Source: Stenotrophomonas rhizophila (lineage in GTDB: Bacteria > Pseudomonadota > Gammaproteobacteria > Xanthomonadales > Xanthomonadaceae). From it: a stretch of 64,000 nt of DNA. Under the pieces are notes generated by a model that saw only the letters and a program-made list of their open reading frames with translations, ran no database searches and had not been told where the DNA came from. Positions within the stretch are counted from its first letter, which is position 1, and each line of letters opens with the position of its first letter. The stretch is taken from positions 434,001 through 498,000 of the forward strand of contig NZ_CP007597.1 in the NCBI RefSeq assembly GCF_000661955.1, read 5' to 3'. Below, one piece after another: positions 25,998 through 34,731 of the stretch. A program made the translations under genes and the position numbers.

Positions 25998-27209
25998 TCA
26001 GCCGCGCCGGCCCACGCGTGCCACCGCGACCGCTGCGGCGGACGCCAGCAGCAACAGCAGTGCACTCACGCCGAACGTGGCCCGGTAGCCGGCACCGTCG
26101 TACAGCAGGCCACCCACGGTGGAGCCCAGCGCGATGCACAGCTGCACCACCGCCACCATCAGGCCACCGCCGGCCTCGGCGTCGCGCGGCAGTGTGGCGG
26201 CCAGCCATGACCACCACCCCACCGGTGCCGCGGTGGCAACCAGCCCCCACGCCGCCAGCAGCACGGCAGTCACCGGCAGCGAATGGCCGAACACGGTCAG
26301 GCCCAGCGCGATCACCGCCATCACGAGCGGGAACAGGATCAGTAACGGGTACGGGCTGCCCTTGAGCAGGCGTCCCACCAGCAGCGTGCCGACCAGGCCG
26401 GCTACACCGATGGCCAGCAGGATGCTGGACAGCGCGGGCAGGGCGACGCCGGTGGTGCCTTCCAGGAAGGGCCGCACATAGGTGAACAGCGTGAACTGCC
26501 CCATGAAGAACAGACCCGCAGCGAGCATGCCCAGCGCGGGCAATGGGCGGGTGAGCAGCCGCAGCGCGCCGGGGCGTGCCGTGGCCTGCGGGGCCGGCCG
26601 CATCGACGGCAGCGCAATCCACTGCCATGCCAGCGCGATCACCGCCACCGGCACGATGCAGAAGAAGGCACCGCGCCAGCCGATGATGCCGCCCAGGTAG
26701 CTGCCCAGCGGCGCGGCCACCACCGTGGCCAGTGCGTTGCCGCCGTTGAACAGCGCCAACGCCTTGGGCACCTCGTCCGTCGGTACCAGGCGGATGGCGA
26801 CGGCCGCCGACATCGACCAGAACGCACCGATGACCACGCCGATCAGCGCCCGCCCGAGCATGTACATGGCGTAGTTGGCGGCCGTGGCCACCACCACGCC
26901 GGACACGCACATCAGCACCGTGAGCAGAAGCAGCAGCACCTTGCGGTCCATGCGGCCGGCCACGCGCGCGGTGAGCAGGCTGGTGACCACCGCGAAGGCG
27001 CCGGAAATGGCGATGCCGTAGCCGACCCAGCCTTCGCTCACCCCAAGTGTGGCGGCGATCGGCGAGAGCAGGCTGACCGGCATGAATTCCGAGGCGATCA
27101 GGGCGAACACGCACAGGCTCATGGCCAGCACGCCGCCCCAGTTGGCCGGATGAGGCACAGCGTCGTGGGCGGCGGTGGCAGGCAGGGAAGGGGAGGCAGG
27201 CGTGGACAT
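25998..27209 (-). CDS. MFS transporter, DHA1 (12-TMS) type
   Basis: The 403-residue protein has the 12-helix MFS layout: ALIASEFMPVSLLSPIAATL in helix 1, RVAGRMDRKVLLLLLT as motif A, and WSMSAAVAIRLVPTDEVPKA. The ASEFMP start and overall pattern resemble AraJ/NepI-like sugar or nucleoside efflux pumps. The substrate cannot be assigned. It is convergent with the response regulator, and it lies downstream of the dienelactone-hydrolase-like gene on the same strand, separated from it by a terminator hairpin. Confidence 0.87.
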   Translation of the reverse strand: MSTPASPSLPATAAHDAVPHPANWGGVLAMSLCVFALIASEFMPVSLLSPIAATLGVSEGWVGYGIAISGAFAVVTSLLTARVAGRMDRKVLLLLLTVLMCVSGVVVATAANYAMYMLGRALIGVVIGAFWSMSAAVAIRLVPTDEVPKALALFNGGNALATVVAAPLGSYLGGIIGWRGAFFCIVPVAVIALAWQWIALPSMRPAPQATARPGALRLLTRPLPALGMLAAGLFFMGQFTLFTYVRPFLEGTTGVALPALSSILLAIGVAGLVGTLLVGRLLKGSPYPLLILFPLVMAVIALGLTVFGHSLPVTAVLLAAWGLVATAAPVGWWSWLAATLPRDAEAGGGLMVAVVQLCIALGSTVGGLLYDGAGYRATFGVSALLLLLASAAAVAVARVGRRG

Positions 27210-27227
27210 GATGACTCGGTAGGGGCG

Positions 27228-27259
27228 AAAACAGGGCGCCGGCCCACGGTGGGCCGGCG
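27228..27259 (-). terminator. Rho-independent terminator after the alpha/beta hydrolase gene
   Basis: On the minus strand a perfect 10-bp stem (27237-27246 with 27250-27259, 3-base loop) is followed by CCCTGTTTT. It lies 13 bp past the hydrolase stop and 28 bp before the MFS start. The U-run is short, so termination may be partial. Confidence 0.6.
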
Positions 27260-27271
27260 TTAGTTGCGGGC

Positions 27272-28306
27272 TCAGCGGGCGCGCAGGTGGGTGGTGAAGA
27301 ACGCGGTCAGCGCGTCGAATGGAATCAGCGCCACCCGGTCGTAGAGGTCCACATGCCCGGCGCCGGGCACCACCAGCAGCTGCTTGGGCTGGCCGGCCAG
27401 GCGGTAGGCCTCTTCGCTGAACTCACGCGAGTGGGCGGTCTCGCCGGTGATGAACAGCATCGGGCGCGGCGAGATGGTCTCGATGTCGGCCAACGGATAG
27501 AAGTTGAGGAACTTCAGGTTGCTGGTCAGCGTGGGATGGGTGGTCAGCGCCGGCGAGGATCCGGCCGGGGTGTACGCCCCGCGCGGGGTGCGATAGAAAT
27601 CGTAGAACTCGCGTTCAATCGGCGAGGACGTTTCATCGATGCTGTGCACCGAACCGCTGGTGTACTGCACCGGCCCGCCGGCGAATTCCACATCGCGCTG
27701 GGCCACTGCGGCGGCGATGGCGGCCTTGCGTTGCGCCACGCTCACCGCGTGGCCAAGACCGTTGCGGTTGGCCGCGCCCATGTCGTACATGCTCACCGTG
27801 GCGATGGCCTGGATGCGCGGGTCGATCTTCGCCGCGCTGATGACGAAGCTGCCGCTGCCACAGATGCCAATGGCACCGATGCGGTCCTTGTCCACGAACG
27901 GCTGCGTGCGCAGGAAATCGACTGCCGCGCTGAAGTCCTCGGCGTAGATGTCCGGCGAGACGGCGTTGCGCGGCTGACCTTCGCTTTCGCCCCAGAACGA
28001 CAGATCCAGCGACAGGGTGACAAAGCCCTGCTCGGCCATGCGCGTGGCATACAGGTTGGCGCTCTGCTCCTTCACCGCACCCATGGGGTGGCCAACCACG
28101 ATGGCCGCGTGCGGCACGCTGCGGTCCAGATCCTTGGGCACGAACAGGTTGCCGGCCACCTGCATCTGGTACTGGTTCTTGAAGGTGACCTTCTGCACGG
28201 TCACCCGGGGGCTGGAATAGAAGTTGTCTGCGCCGTGGCTCATATCGGCTCCTGAGGCAAAGAGGGGAAGGGTCAACAGCGCAATCAGCGCGAGCAACCT
28301 GGGCAT
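27272..28306 (-). CDS. Exported alpha/beta hydrolase, dienelactone-hydrolase-like
   Basis: The 344-residue protein has a signal peptide (1 to about 18, LPLFASG) and an alpha/beta-hydrolase fold: VVGHPMGAVKEQSANLYATR around the oxyanion hole, nucleophile elbow GAIGICGSGSFVISAAK with Cys at the nucleophile position, and a C-terminal VPGAGHVDLYDRV with the catalytic His. The Cys elbow resembles dienelactone hydrolases and YcjY-like proteins. I chose ATG 28306, the start of the signal peptide; the frame stays open to 28747 but that part overlaps the divergent LysR gene. The LysR regulator starts 121 bp away. Confidence 0.85.
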   Translation of the reverse strand: MPRLLALIALLTLPLFASGADMSHGADNFYSSPRVTVQKVTFKNQYQMQVAGNLFVPKDLDRSVPHAAIVVGHPMGAVKEQSANLYATRMAEQGFVTLSLDLSFWGESEGQPRNAVSPDIYAEDFSAAVDFLRTQPFVDKDRIGAIGICGSGSFVISAAKIDPRIQAIATVSMYDMGAANRNGLGHAVSVAQRKAAIAAAVAQRDVEFAGGPVQYTSGSVHSIDETSSPIEREFYDFYRTPRGAYTPAGSSPALTTHPTLTSNLKFLNFYPLADIETISPRPMLFITGETAHSREFSEEAYRLAGQPKQLLVVPGAGHVDLYDRVALIPFDALTAFFTTHLRAR

Positions 28307-28358
28307 GGGCGATCCATCGGTGAGTGGGCCAGCCCAGTGTGGTCGCGCGGGCACCATT

Positions 28359-28404
28359 TGATTAGCTAACCAATCGGGAATGACGCTGTTAGGTGCGCTA
28401 ATCA
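28359..28404. promoter_or_regulatory. Divergent LysR control region
   Basis: Perfect 8-bp inverted repeat TGATTAGC (28359-28366) and GCTAATCA (28397-28404) between the hydrolase and the LysR gene; the left arm overlaps a palindromic TTAGCTAA. The AT-rich motifs stand out in a GC-rich setting and are good candidates for the LysR binding site. Confidence 0.5.
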
Positions 28405-28427
28405 ATGTGGCGTGCCAGACTTGCCCC

Positions 28428-29315
28428 ATGGCACGCCGCAATCTCAACGACCTTCTGGCCTTCGTCACCGTTGCCCGCGAAGGCAGCTTCACCCGTGCCG
28501 CCAGCGTGCTCGGGGTGACCCCGTCCGCGTTGAGCCAGGCCTTGAAGGCGCTGGAAGAGCGGCTGGAGATCCGCCTGCTGACCCGCACCACGCGCAGCGT
28601 TTCGCCCACCCAGGCCGGCGAGCGCCTGCTGGCGGCCATTGGCAATCGCTTCGATGAGATCGAAGCGGAACTGGACGCGCTGACCGCACTGCGCGACAAA
28701 CCGGCCGGCACCGTGCGCCTGACCAGTGGCGACTTCCCGCTGCGCACGCTGCTGCTGCCGCGGTTGATGCCCCTGATGCACCGCTACCCGGACATCAACA
28801 TCGAGTTCGATGTGAGCTACGGCCTGCGCGATATCGTGGCCGACCGCTTCGACGCGGGCATCCGGCTGGGCGAAAGCATCGACAAGGACATGGTGGCCGT
28901 GCCGATCGGCCCACCGCTGCGCATGGCGGCGGTGGCCTCACCGGCCTACTTCGCCCGCGTGCCGCCGCCGAAGGTGCCGGCGGACCTGACCGGGCACCGT
29001 TGCATCAACATGCGCTTCCCGACACGAGGCGGGCTGTACGCCTGGGAGTTCGAGCGTCGGGGGCGTGCAGTGAACGTGCGCGTGGACGGCCAGCTGACCT
29101 TCAACACCTCGCCGCACATGGTGCTGGCTGCGCTGGACGGGCTGGGCATTGCCTTCCTGCCCGAGGACGAGTTTGCGCCGCACCTGGAAGATGGCCGGCT
29201 GGTGCGGGTGCTGGCGGACTGGTGCCCGCCGTTCCCGGGCTATCACCTGTATTACCCCAGCCGCCGGCAGCATTCGCCGGCGTTCGCGCTGGTGGTGGAG
29301 GCGTTGCGGCGCTGA
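28428..29315 (+). CDS. LysR-family transcriptional regulator
   Basis: The 295-residue protein begins MARRNLNDLLAFVTVAREGS and has the HTH RAASVLGVTPSALSQALKAL, with a C-terminal effector domain (about 90-290). ATG 28428 was chosen over an earlier ATG at 28380 because the LysR N terminus normally begins a few residues before this helix. The divergent dienelactone-hydrolase-like gene is the likely target. Confidence 0.9.
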   Translation: MARRNLNDLLAFVTVAREGSFTRAASVLGVTPSALSQALKALEERLEIRLLTRTTRSVSPTQAGERLLAAIGNRFDEIEAELDALTALRDKPAGTVRLTSGDFPLRTLLLPRLMPLMHRYPDINIEFDVSYGLRDIVADRFDAGIRLGESIDKDMVAVPIGPPLRMAAVASPAYFARVPPPKVPADLTGHRCINMRFPTRGGLYAWEFERRGRAVNVRVDGQLTFNTSPHMVLAALDGLGIAFLPEDEFAPHLEDGRLVRVLADWCPPFPGYHLYYPSRRQHSPAFALVVEALRR

Positions 29316-29343
29316 AGCGGGCGGCCGTGTTTGTCAGTGCCGC

Positions 29344-29517
29344 TTACATCGTGGTGCTGTCCACCAGTTGGCGTCCGGCCTGGGTCAGGTCGATGTCGCC
29401 GTCTTCGGCCTGCGCGGCGTAACCGGCTGCCACGGCCCAGTTCGCGTCCGCGTCCGATACCGGGCGGGTGGCGTTGATGTCATCCAGGATGCGGCGCTGC
29501 TCGGCGGTCAGGCTCAC
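29344..29517 (-). CDS. Small hypothetical protein (57 aa)
   Basis: GTG-initiated 57-codon gene whose product begins with SLTAEQRRILDDINATRPVS and continues acidic (DADANWAVAAGYAAQAEDGD) with no membrane segment. Its GTG overlaps the stop codon of the small membrane protein gene upstream by 4 bp (GTGA at 29517-29514), which supports both as a coupled pair. I do not recognise the family. Confidence 0.6.
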   Translation of the reverse strand: MSLTAEQRRILDDINATRPVSDADANWAVAAGYAAQAEDGDIDLTQAGRQLVDSTTM

Positions 29518-29657
29518 GTGGTCGGCCCGCTGGACCCGATCGCGGCCCCGCCCTGTCTGGCACGGATGGCACGGCGGTGGTTCACCCACCACACCAACCC
29601 GGGCAGCCCATACAACAGGGCGCCGACCAACAGAAATATCTTGAATGCGGTGTTCAT
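29514..29657 (-). CDS. Small membrane protein (47 aa)
   Basis: A 47-residue protein beginning MNTAFKIFLLVGALLYGLPG with one transmembrane helix (about 5-25) followed by a basic stretch NHRRAIRARQ and a short polar tail. GAAGG lies about 7 bases before the ATG at 29657. It is translationally coupled to the 57-aa gene downstream. Small one-helix proteins of this type are common and usually uncharacterised. Confidence 0.6.
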   Translation of the reverse strand: MNTAFKIFLLVGALLYGLPGLVWWVNHRRAIRARQGGAAIGSSGPTT

Positions 29658-29867
29658 GGGGTGCCTTCGATAGCAGCCTGCCGGGCGTCCAGCGGAGGGA
29701 AACCGGAATGAATTTCCCAGGCGACAGCTGCAGTTCAGCAGATGCCACGTGAAGCCGCTGTCCATCCGGCGCGGCAATGCCGTGACGCGGACCACAACGC
29801 CTGTGCACTTCATGCCCAGCCCACACACGCTTTGTACCCTCGTTGCCTGCGCCCCACTGGAGCAACG

Positions 29868-30488
29868 ATGCGCCCGGATACACCGATGTCTTCTTCTGCC
29901 GCTACGCCCTCACCGGCACGTCTGCTGCGCCGCTGGCTGGTCCGCCTGCTGTTGTTGGCCGCCTGCGTGGTGGCGGTGGGCGCCCTGTGGAACAGCCGCT
30001 GGGCAGAGGTGCCGCGGGCGATGTGGACACTGGCACGGATGCCGCCGCCCACCGCACTGCCGGTGCCCGTGGACGGGGTGACGGCCCGGCGCATTGCCGA
30101 TACGTTCGGCGCGCCCCGTGGCCGCGACCGCACCCATGCCGGCATCGACATCTTCGCCAAGCGCGGCACGCCGGTACGCAGCGTGGGCAACGGGATCGTG
30201 GCCGATGTCCGCGAGGGCGGGCTGGGTGGGCGGCAGGTGTGGGTGCTGGGCCCGGCCCGCGAGCGCTACTACTACGCCCACCTGGAAGGCTGGCGCGACG
30301 GCTTGGCGCGCGGCGAGGTGGTGGCGGCCGGTACCGTGCTGGGCTATGTGGGCGACAGCGGCAATGCCAAGGGCACGCCACCGCACCTGCATTGGGGCAT
30401 CTACGGGAGCGAAGGCGCGTACGACCCGCTGCCGTTGCTGCGCGCGTGGACGCCGGCCCCAGGCGCAACGCCGGCAGCGCGGCGATGA
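29868..30488 (+). CDS. M23-family metallopeptidase (LytM domain), membrane-anchored
   Basis: The 206-residue protein has one membrane helix near residues 22-44 (LVRLLLLAACVVAVGALW) and a LytM/M23 domain (about 85-190). The zinc ligands are seen in RTHAGIDIFAKRGTPV (His, Asp) and PHLHWGIYG (His-x-His). Such enzymes cleave peptidoglycan cross-links or, when degenerate, activate amidases; here the metal ligands are intact. GGAG lies 5 bases before ATG 29868. It is divergent from the small-protein pair and convergent with the hydrolase gene 11 bp downstream. Confidence 0.88.
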   Translation: MRPDTPMSSSAATPSPARLLRRWLVRLLLLAACVVAVGALWNSRWAEVPRAMWTLARMPPPTALPVPVDGVTARRIADTFGAPRGRDRTHAGIDIFAKRGTPVRSVGNGIVADVREGGLGGRQVWVLGPARERYYYAHLEGWRDGLARGEVVAAGTVLGYVGDSGNAKGTPPHLHWGIYGSEGAYDPLPLLRAWTPAPGATPAARR

Positions 30489-30499
30489 CGGCGCGCGCG

Positions 30500-31609
30500 C
30501 TAGCGGGTAGCGGGCGTGCCCGATACCGGTGCCAGCGCTTGGCCAAACACCTGCAGCGCCTGCGCGATGGCCGCTGCGTGGGCCGCGGCTTGTGGCGCCT
30601 CCGGCGGGCACAGGGTGGCCAGGCGTTGGCGGCCGAGCGGAGTGCAGGCGGCCAGGAAGTCGTAGTGGCCTACGCCGGGCAACGCGCGCAGCGTCGCCTG
30701 CGGTGCGAGCGCTGCAAGCACCTTGCCATTGGTGGATGGCGGCGCTACCGCATCGGCGTCGCCAAGCAGAATCGACACCGGCTGCGGCAGTGCGCGCAGC
30801 TGCGCCGGCGTAAACGCCTGCACGATGGCCGGTGCCATCAGGAAGGCGGCACGCACACCGGGCACGCCGTGGTCATCGCCTGCCTGCGCCATGTAAGGCG
30901 CCAACGCGGGCGTCGCCGCTGCGTCGATGCGGGCCTGCAGCGTGGAGGCGGGCATTTCCAGTTGCGGCTGGCACACCCCGTCATCCGGGGTGGCGCGGCA
31001 GAACGCCAACAGATGGGCCATATCCACGCGCGCACCGGCGGCGGCCAGCGCGGTGAAGCCGCCGGCGGAGAAACCGGCCACCCCCAGGCGCGCGGCATCC
31101 AGGTGCGCGCCGAGCTGGGGGTCGGCCTGCACCGCGGCCAGCGCGGCCTTGAGGTCCTCGGCCCGTTCCCAGATCAGGATGCTGCCGGCCAGCGTCATCG
31201 GCTCCATGCCGTTGTTGCCCGGGTGGTCCACCGCGATCACCAGGTAGCCGGCCCGCGCCATGGCAATGCCGAACCAGCCCATCATCCGCGCGCTGCCGCC
31301 ATTGCCGTGCGAGAGCAGCAGGGTGGGCAGGGCACCCGGCGCAATGGGCGCGTCGACGGCGGCGCTGCCCACGTTGAACAAGGGTGCATCCGGGGGTCCG
31401 ATGGTGATGGGCTGCTCGCGGGCACCGGGCGCAGCCGGGTACCACACGGTGTAGCGCAGGCCGTCGTGCTTTGCGGCATCGCGCACCGCGGCGCTGGCGC
31501 TGCGGGTCTGGCCATGGCGCTCGCCGACAACGGCCGGCGCGGGCGCTGCCAGCGAGGGGGCACTGGCCAGGCAGAGCAGCAGGGTCAGGCAACGGGCAGG
31601 CACTCGCAT
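30500..31609 (-). CDS. Exported alpha/beta hydrolase (dienelactone hydrolase/PAF-acetylhydrolase-like)
   Basis: The 369-residue protein has a signal peptide (to about residue 22, SLAAP) and an alpha/beta-hydrolase fold: LLSHGNGGSARMMGWFGIAM around the oxyanion hole, GVAGFSAGGFTAL with the nucleophile Ser, and PGVGHYDFLAACTP with the catalytic His. The pattern resembles plasma PAF-acetylhydrolase-like esterases of bacteria. The start is ATG 31609, ten bases after the stop of the AraC gene on the same strand, so the two form an operon and the regulator probably controls its own partner. Confidence 0.85.
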   Translation of the reverse strand: MRVPARCLTLLLCLASAPSLAAPAPAVVGERHGQTRSASAAVRDAAKHDGLRYTVWYPAAPGAREQPITIGPPDAPLFNVGSAAVDAPIAPGALPTLLLSHGNGGSARMMGWFGIAMARAGYLVIAVDHPGNNGMEPMTLAGSILIWERAEDLKAALAAVQADPQLGAHLDAARLGVAGFSAGGFTALAAAGARVDMAHLLAFCRATPDDGVCQPQLEMPASTLQARIDAAATPALAPYMAQAGDDHGVPGVRAAFLMAPAIVQAFTPAQLRALPQPVSILLGDADAVAPPSTNGKVLAALAPQATLRALPGVGHYDFLAACTPLGRQRLATLCPPEAPQAAAHAAAIAQALQVFGQALAPVSGTPATR

Positions 31610-31619
31610 CGGCGTTCTC

Positions 31620-32450
31620 TCAGGTAGGGTCGGTGTCGGCCAGGGGCAGCCAGATTTCCACGCCGCCGTGGCCGCTGTGGGCGTCAAACCGTGCGTCGTA
31701 GCGTTCCAGCTCCGGCGCATCGGCCAGGCTCAGCCCGGATGCGGGCAGGTAGTGGTTCAACAGCCAGTACCAGGTGGAGCGGATCGCCGAGATGTGGCCG
31801 GCGTGCCACGCCACCACGTAACGGTGGGCGGGAATGCGCACGGTCTGCCAGCCGTCCGGCAGCGCCGCGAAGCCGGCCACGCCGATGCCGGCGATATAGT
31901 CGAAGCTGCCGTCATCGTCGCTGTTGCAGCACACGCCGTAGCTCACCTCCGGTGCGGTGGGGCAGTGCAGTGCCAGCCGTTGCCATTGCGAGGGAATGGC
32001 GGCCACCGACGCGCCGTGGTGGCGCGCACCGATTCCGGCTACCAGCAGGGTGTCGGCGTTGACGATGCGTGGTGGCTGCGCGCAGGGCAGGGCATCGTCG
32101 TGCAGCTTGATCGCCTCCACCAGCGCGATGCTGTCCAATCCTTGCGCGCGCACCTGTTCCGGCGGGCGGCCGAACTGCTCGGAGAATGCACGGGTGAAGG
32201 TGGGATGTGAGGCATAGCCTGCGTCCAGCGCGACCTGCAGGATGTCGCGCGCGCCGCCGGCCAGTTGCCGCGCCGCTTCGCTCAGGCGTCGCCCGCGCAG
32301 GTAGCGCACCAGCGAGGTGCCGGTGCTGGCCTGGAACACGCGGGACAGGTGGAATGGCGATACCCCCACCACGCGCGCCACGTCGGCCAGGGCGATCGGC
32401 GCGGCGTGGTGGCTTTCGATGTACCACAGGGCCCTGCGTGCCGCGCTCAT
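31620..32450 (-). CDS. AraC-family regulator with GyrI-like effector domain
   Basis: The 276-residue protein carries an N-terminal AraC DNA-binding domain (about 5-105; ALADVARVVGVSPFHLSRVF and LQVALDAGYASHPTFTRAFS) and a C-terminal GyrI-like ligand-binding domain (about 120-276; VAGIGARHHG, FAALPDGWQTVRIPAHRYVV). This Rob/SoxS-like order is typical of multidrug-sensing activators. It is followed by the esterase gene 10 bp downstream. Confidence 0.87.
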   Translation of the reverse strand: MSAARRALWYIESHHAAPIALADVARVVGVSPFHLSRVFQASTGTSLVRYLRGRRLSEAARQLAGGARDILQVALDAGYASHPTFTRAFSEQFGRPPEQVRAQGLDSIALVEAIKLHDDALPCAQPPRIVNADTLLVAGIGARHHGASVAAIPSQWQRLALHCPTAPEVSYGVCCNSDDDGSFDYIAGIGVAGFAALPDGWQTVRIPAHRYVVAWHAGHISAIRSTWYWLLNHYLPASGLSLADAPELERYDARFDAHSGHGGVEIWLPLADTDPT

Positions 32451-32518
32451 GCCGCCTTCCGGATCGGGACAGGCACGCAGCGTAGCCCAGCATCGCCAGG
32501 GCCGCTTGGCCGTTCTTG

Positions 32519-34570
32519 CTACAGCGTGAGGTTCAACGACACGAACAGGCTGCGTCCCGGAGCCGGCGAGAACATCGGCTGGTCATTGCCGCCCCAGAAG
32601 AAATTGTCGTACCACGCGTAGGCGTAGGTGCGGCCGGTGAGGTTTTTCACCTGCACGTCCACGCTGAGCCGCTCCGACACCGCGTAGCCGGCGCTGGCGT
32701 CCAGCACCGCGAAGCCGCCAAAGCGACCGTGCTGGTTGCGCTCTTCGATGTAGTAGTCGCCTTGCCGGCGGCCCTGCATGCCGAAGCGCCATCGCGCATC
32801 GGGGCGGTAGTCGGCCCCGATGTTGGTGATGTGGCGCGGCGTGGCCAGCACCTCGTTGCCGGCCAGCGAGCGGCCGTCGGCGGTGAACGCGCTGATCACC
32901 TTGGCCTGCTGGATGGCGTGCGATGCCCAGAGCGTCCAGCGCGCGCTCACGCGTGCATTGAACTGCAGGTCCACGCCGCGTCGCCGGGTCTGGCCCAGGC
33001 CGACGGTGGTGCCGGTGGCGGGCATGTTGGCCACTTCATCGGTGGCGTCCTGCTGCCAGGCGGCGACACGGGCCTGGATGCCGTCGGCGGGGCTGAAGCT
33101 GATGCCCAGTTCCTTGCCGGTGTTGATCGACGGGCGGAAGGCGGCCTGCCCGCTGGTCAGGTAGGCCGGGGCGGTGGACCCGGTCAGCACCTGGAAGGTG
33201 CGGCCCCAGTTGGCATACACGTTGAGCGAGGGGGTGAACGCGTACGCCACGCTGAGCTTGGGTTGGTCTATCCAGCCGGAGCGCTGCAACGGCGCGCGGA
33301 CGCCGCCGGGCAGGTGGGTGTCGCCCGAGAACCGATCCACGCGCCACGCCGGGACGATCTTCAGCGCCGGTGTCGGCTGGATCACGGCCTGCAGGTAGCC
33401 GCCGACGTTGTCCAGGGAATAGCGGTCATCGTTCTGGATGCGCGCCGGTACGGCATCGAAGTCGGTCGGGATGCCGTAGGCGTAGCGCAGTCGCCGGTAC
33501 GCGTTGTCCTGCTGTTCGGCGTTGATGCCGCCAGCCACGGTGAGCCGCTCGCTGGCGCGCCAGGTCAGGGTGCTCAGCAGCCCCGTCTGCCGTTCGTCCC
33601 ACTGCCGGCGCTGGCGCGGCGCGTTGCCGGGTTGGTAGTCGGTGAAGGTCACCTGGCGGTCGTCCTCGTACCGGTTGTAGTACAGCCGGTTGCTGAGCTG
33701 CAGGGTGTCGGTGAGGCGCAGGTCGAGGTGCGCGCCGAGGGTGTGCATGTCGCGCACATCGCCATCGTTGGCATTCTTGCGCGGCGATGCGCGGCGTGCG
33801 TTGGCCAGTTCGGTGGCGGTGAGGAAGCCGGGTTCGTCGGCAACGTGGTGGTACACGCGTGCGACCAGGCCGGCCTTGAGCACGTCCTCGTCGCTGCCGA
33901 TGAACCATTTGCCGCCCAGCGAATACTTGCGCGACCGGTCGTGGTCGCGATAGCCATCCGAGGCCTGGGTGCCGATGAAGTAGTTCTGTGCCACACCGTT
34001 GGCCTCGCGACCGAGCGCGACCTGCACTTCGCGGCTGTCGAAACTGCCGACGCTGAGCCGGGCATCGGTGTAGGTGCCGCCCTGGCGGGTGCCGATGTTG
34101 ATGTTGCCGCCGATGTTGTGCAGGCCGTAGCGCGGGTCGTTGGTGCCGCGCACCACTTCGATGTAGTCGATGTCCAGCGGGAAGATCATGTCCACGAAGC
34201 GCTGGTTGCCGCTGTTGACGTTGCTGGGAATGCCGTCGATCAGGATCTTGATGCCGTTGATGTAGCCCTCGCCGTTGAACGCACGGAAGCTGGCCTTGCC
34301 GGACTCGGCGCCCTGGCGGGTTTCGGTGAGCTGGATGCCCGGCATCTGCCCCAGCAGTTCCCAGCTGTTGCCGACGTTCTTGTGCGCGATCTGGTCGGCG
34401 CCCATCACATCCACCGAGGTCAACACCTGGCGCGACGCCAGGGGGCCGGTGTTGCCCTTGCGGGCGTCCACGCTGCCGAGGGTGACGGTTGGATCTGGCG
34501 CGGGGGCGGCACCGACATCGAGGGGGAACAGGGCCGCCAGCAGGGCTGAGGCAAGAGCAGGGGTTTTCAT
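32519..34570 (-). CDS. TonB-dependent outer membrane receptor
   Basis: The 683-residue protein has a signal peptide (1 to about 21), a plug domain (about 45-165, with DVMGADQIAHKNVGNSWELL and IDYIEVVRGTNDPRYGLHNI) and a beta-barrel ending FVSLNLTL, with a terminal hydrophobic/aromatic strand. Such receptors import iron-siderophores, vitamin B12, copper or sugars using TonB energy. The ligand is not evident from the sequence; there is no N-terminal STN signalling domain. A GCAATG / CATTGC palindrome lies 31-48 bp upstream. No ABC transporter or TonB gene adjoins it. Confidence 0.9.
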   Translation of the reverse strand: MKTPALASALLAALFPLDVGAAPAPDPTVTLGSVDARKGNTGPLASRQVLTSVDVMGADQIAHKNVGNSWELLGQMPGIQLTETRQGAESGKASFRAFNGEGYINGIKILIDGIPSNVNSGNQRFVDMIFPLDIDYIEVVRGTNDPRYGLHNIGGNINIGTRQGGTYTDARLSVGSFDSREVQVALGREANGVAQNYFIGTQASDGYRDHDRSRKYSLGGKWFIGSDEDVLKAGLVARVYHHVADEPGFLTATELANARRASPRKNANDGDVRDMHTLGAHLDLRLTDTLQLSNRLYYNRYEDDRQVTFTDYQPGNAPRQRRQWDERQTGLLSTLTWRASERLTVAGGINAEQQDNAYRRLRYAYGIPTDFDAVPARIQNDDRYSLDNVGGYLQAVIQPTPALKIVPAWRVDRFSGDTHLPGGVRAPLQRSGWIDQPKLSVAYAFTPSLNVYANWGRTFQVLTGSTAPAYLTSGQAAFRPSINTGKELGISFSPADGIQARVAAWQQDATDEVANMPATGTTVGLGQTRRRGVDLQFNARVSARWTLWASHAIQQAKVISAFTADGRSLAGNEVLATPRHITNIGADYRPDARWRFGMQGRRQGDYYIEERNQHGRFGGFAVLDASAGYAVSERLSVDVQVKNLTGRTYAYAWYDNFFWGGNDQPMFSPAPGRSLFVSLNLTL

Positions 34571-34600
34571 GGGGAAGCGGCGTCAGGCAGTCTCGATATA

Positions 34601-34618
34601 GCAATGATATAACATTGC
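34601..34618. promoter_or_regulatory. Palindromic operator candidate upstream of the TonB-dependent receptor
   Basis: Perfect 6-bp inverted repeat GCAATG / CATTGC separated by ATATAA, in an AT-rich patch 31 to 48 bp before the receptor start. The TATAACATT part resembles a half-site of Zur boxes, but the spacing is too short for a standard Zur or Fur box, so the regulator is not identified. Confidence 0.45.
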
Positions 34619-34731
34619 AACAGTGGTGACCCATCCCCGCTGCCAGCCGTAGGCCATCTGTGAGCCCTCGCTACGGAACCGCGACGCGCCTGCAGGGCGA
34701 AGTCATCCCGTGCCGGCTTGCGTGAGCGGGC

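Noticed and set aside
28307..28747. N-terminal extension of the dienelactone-hydrolase-like gene
   Set aside because: The extension overlaps the divergent LysR coding region and lacks domain character; a signal peptide starts at 28306.
34601..34618. Zur box in front of the TonB-dependent receptor
   Set aside because: The arms are separated by only six bases and lack the symmetric TATAAC half-sites; kept only as an unassigned palindrome.
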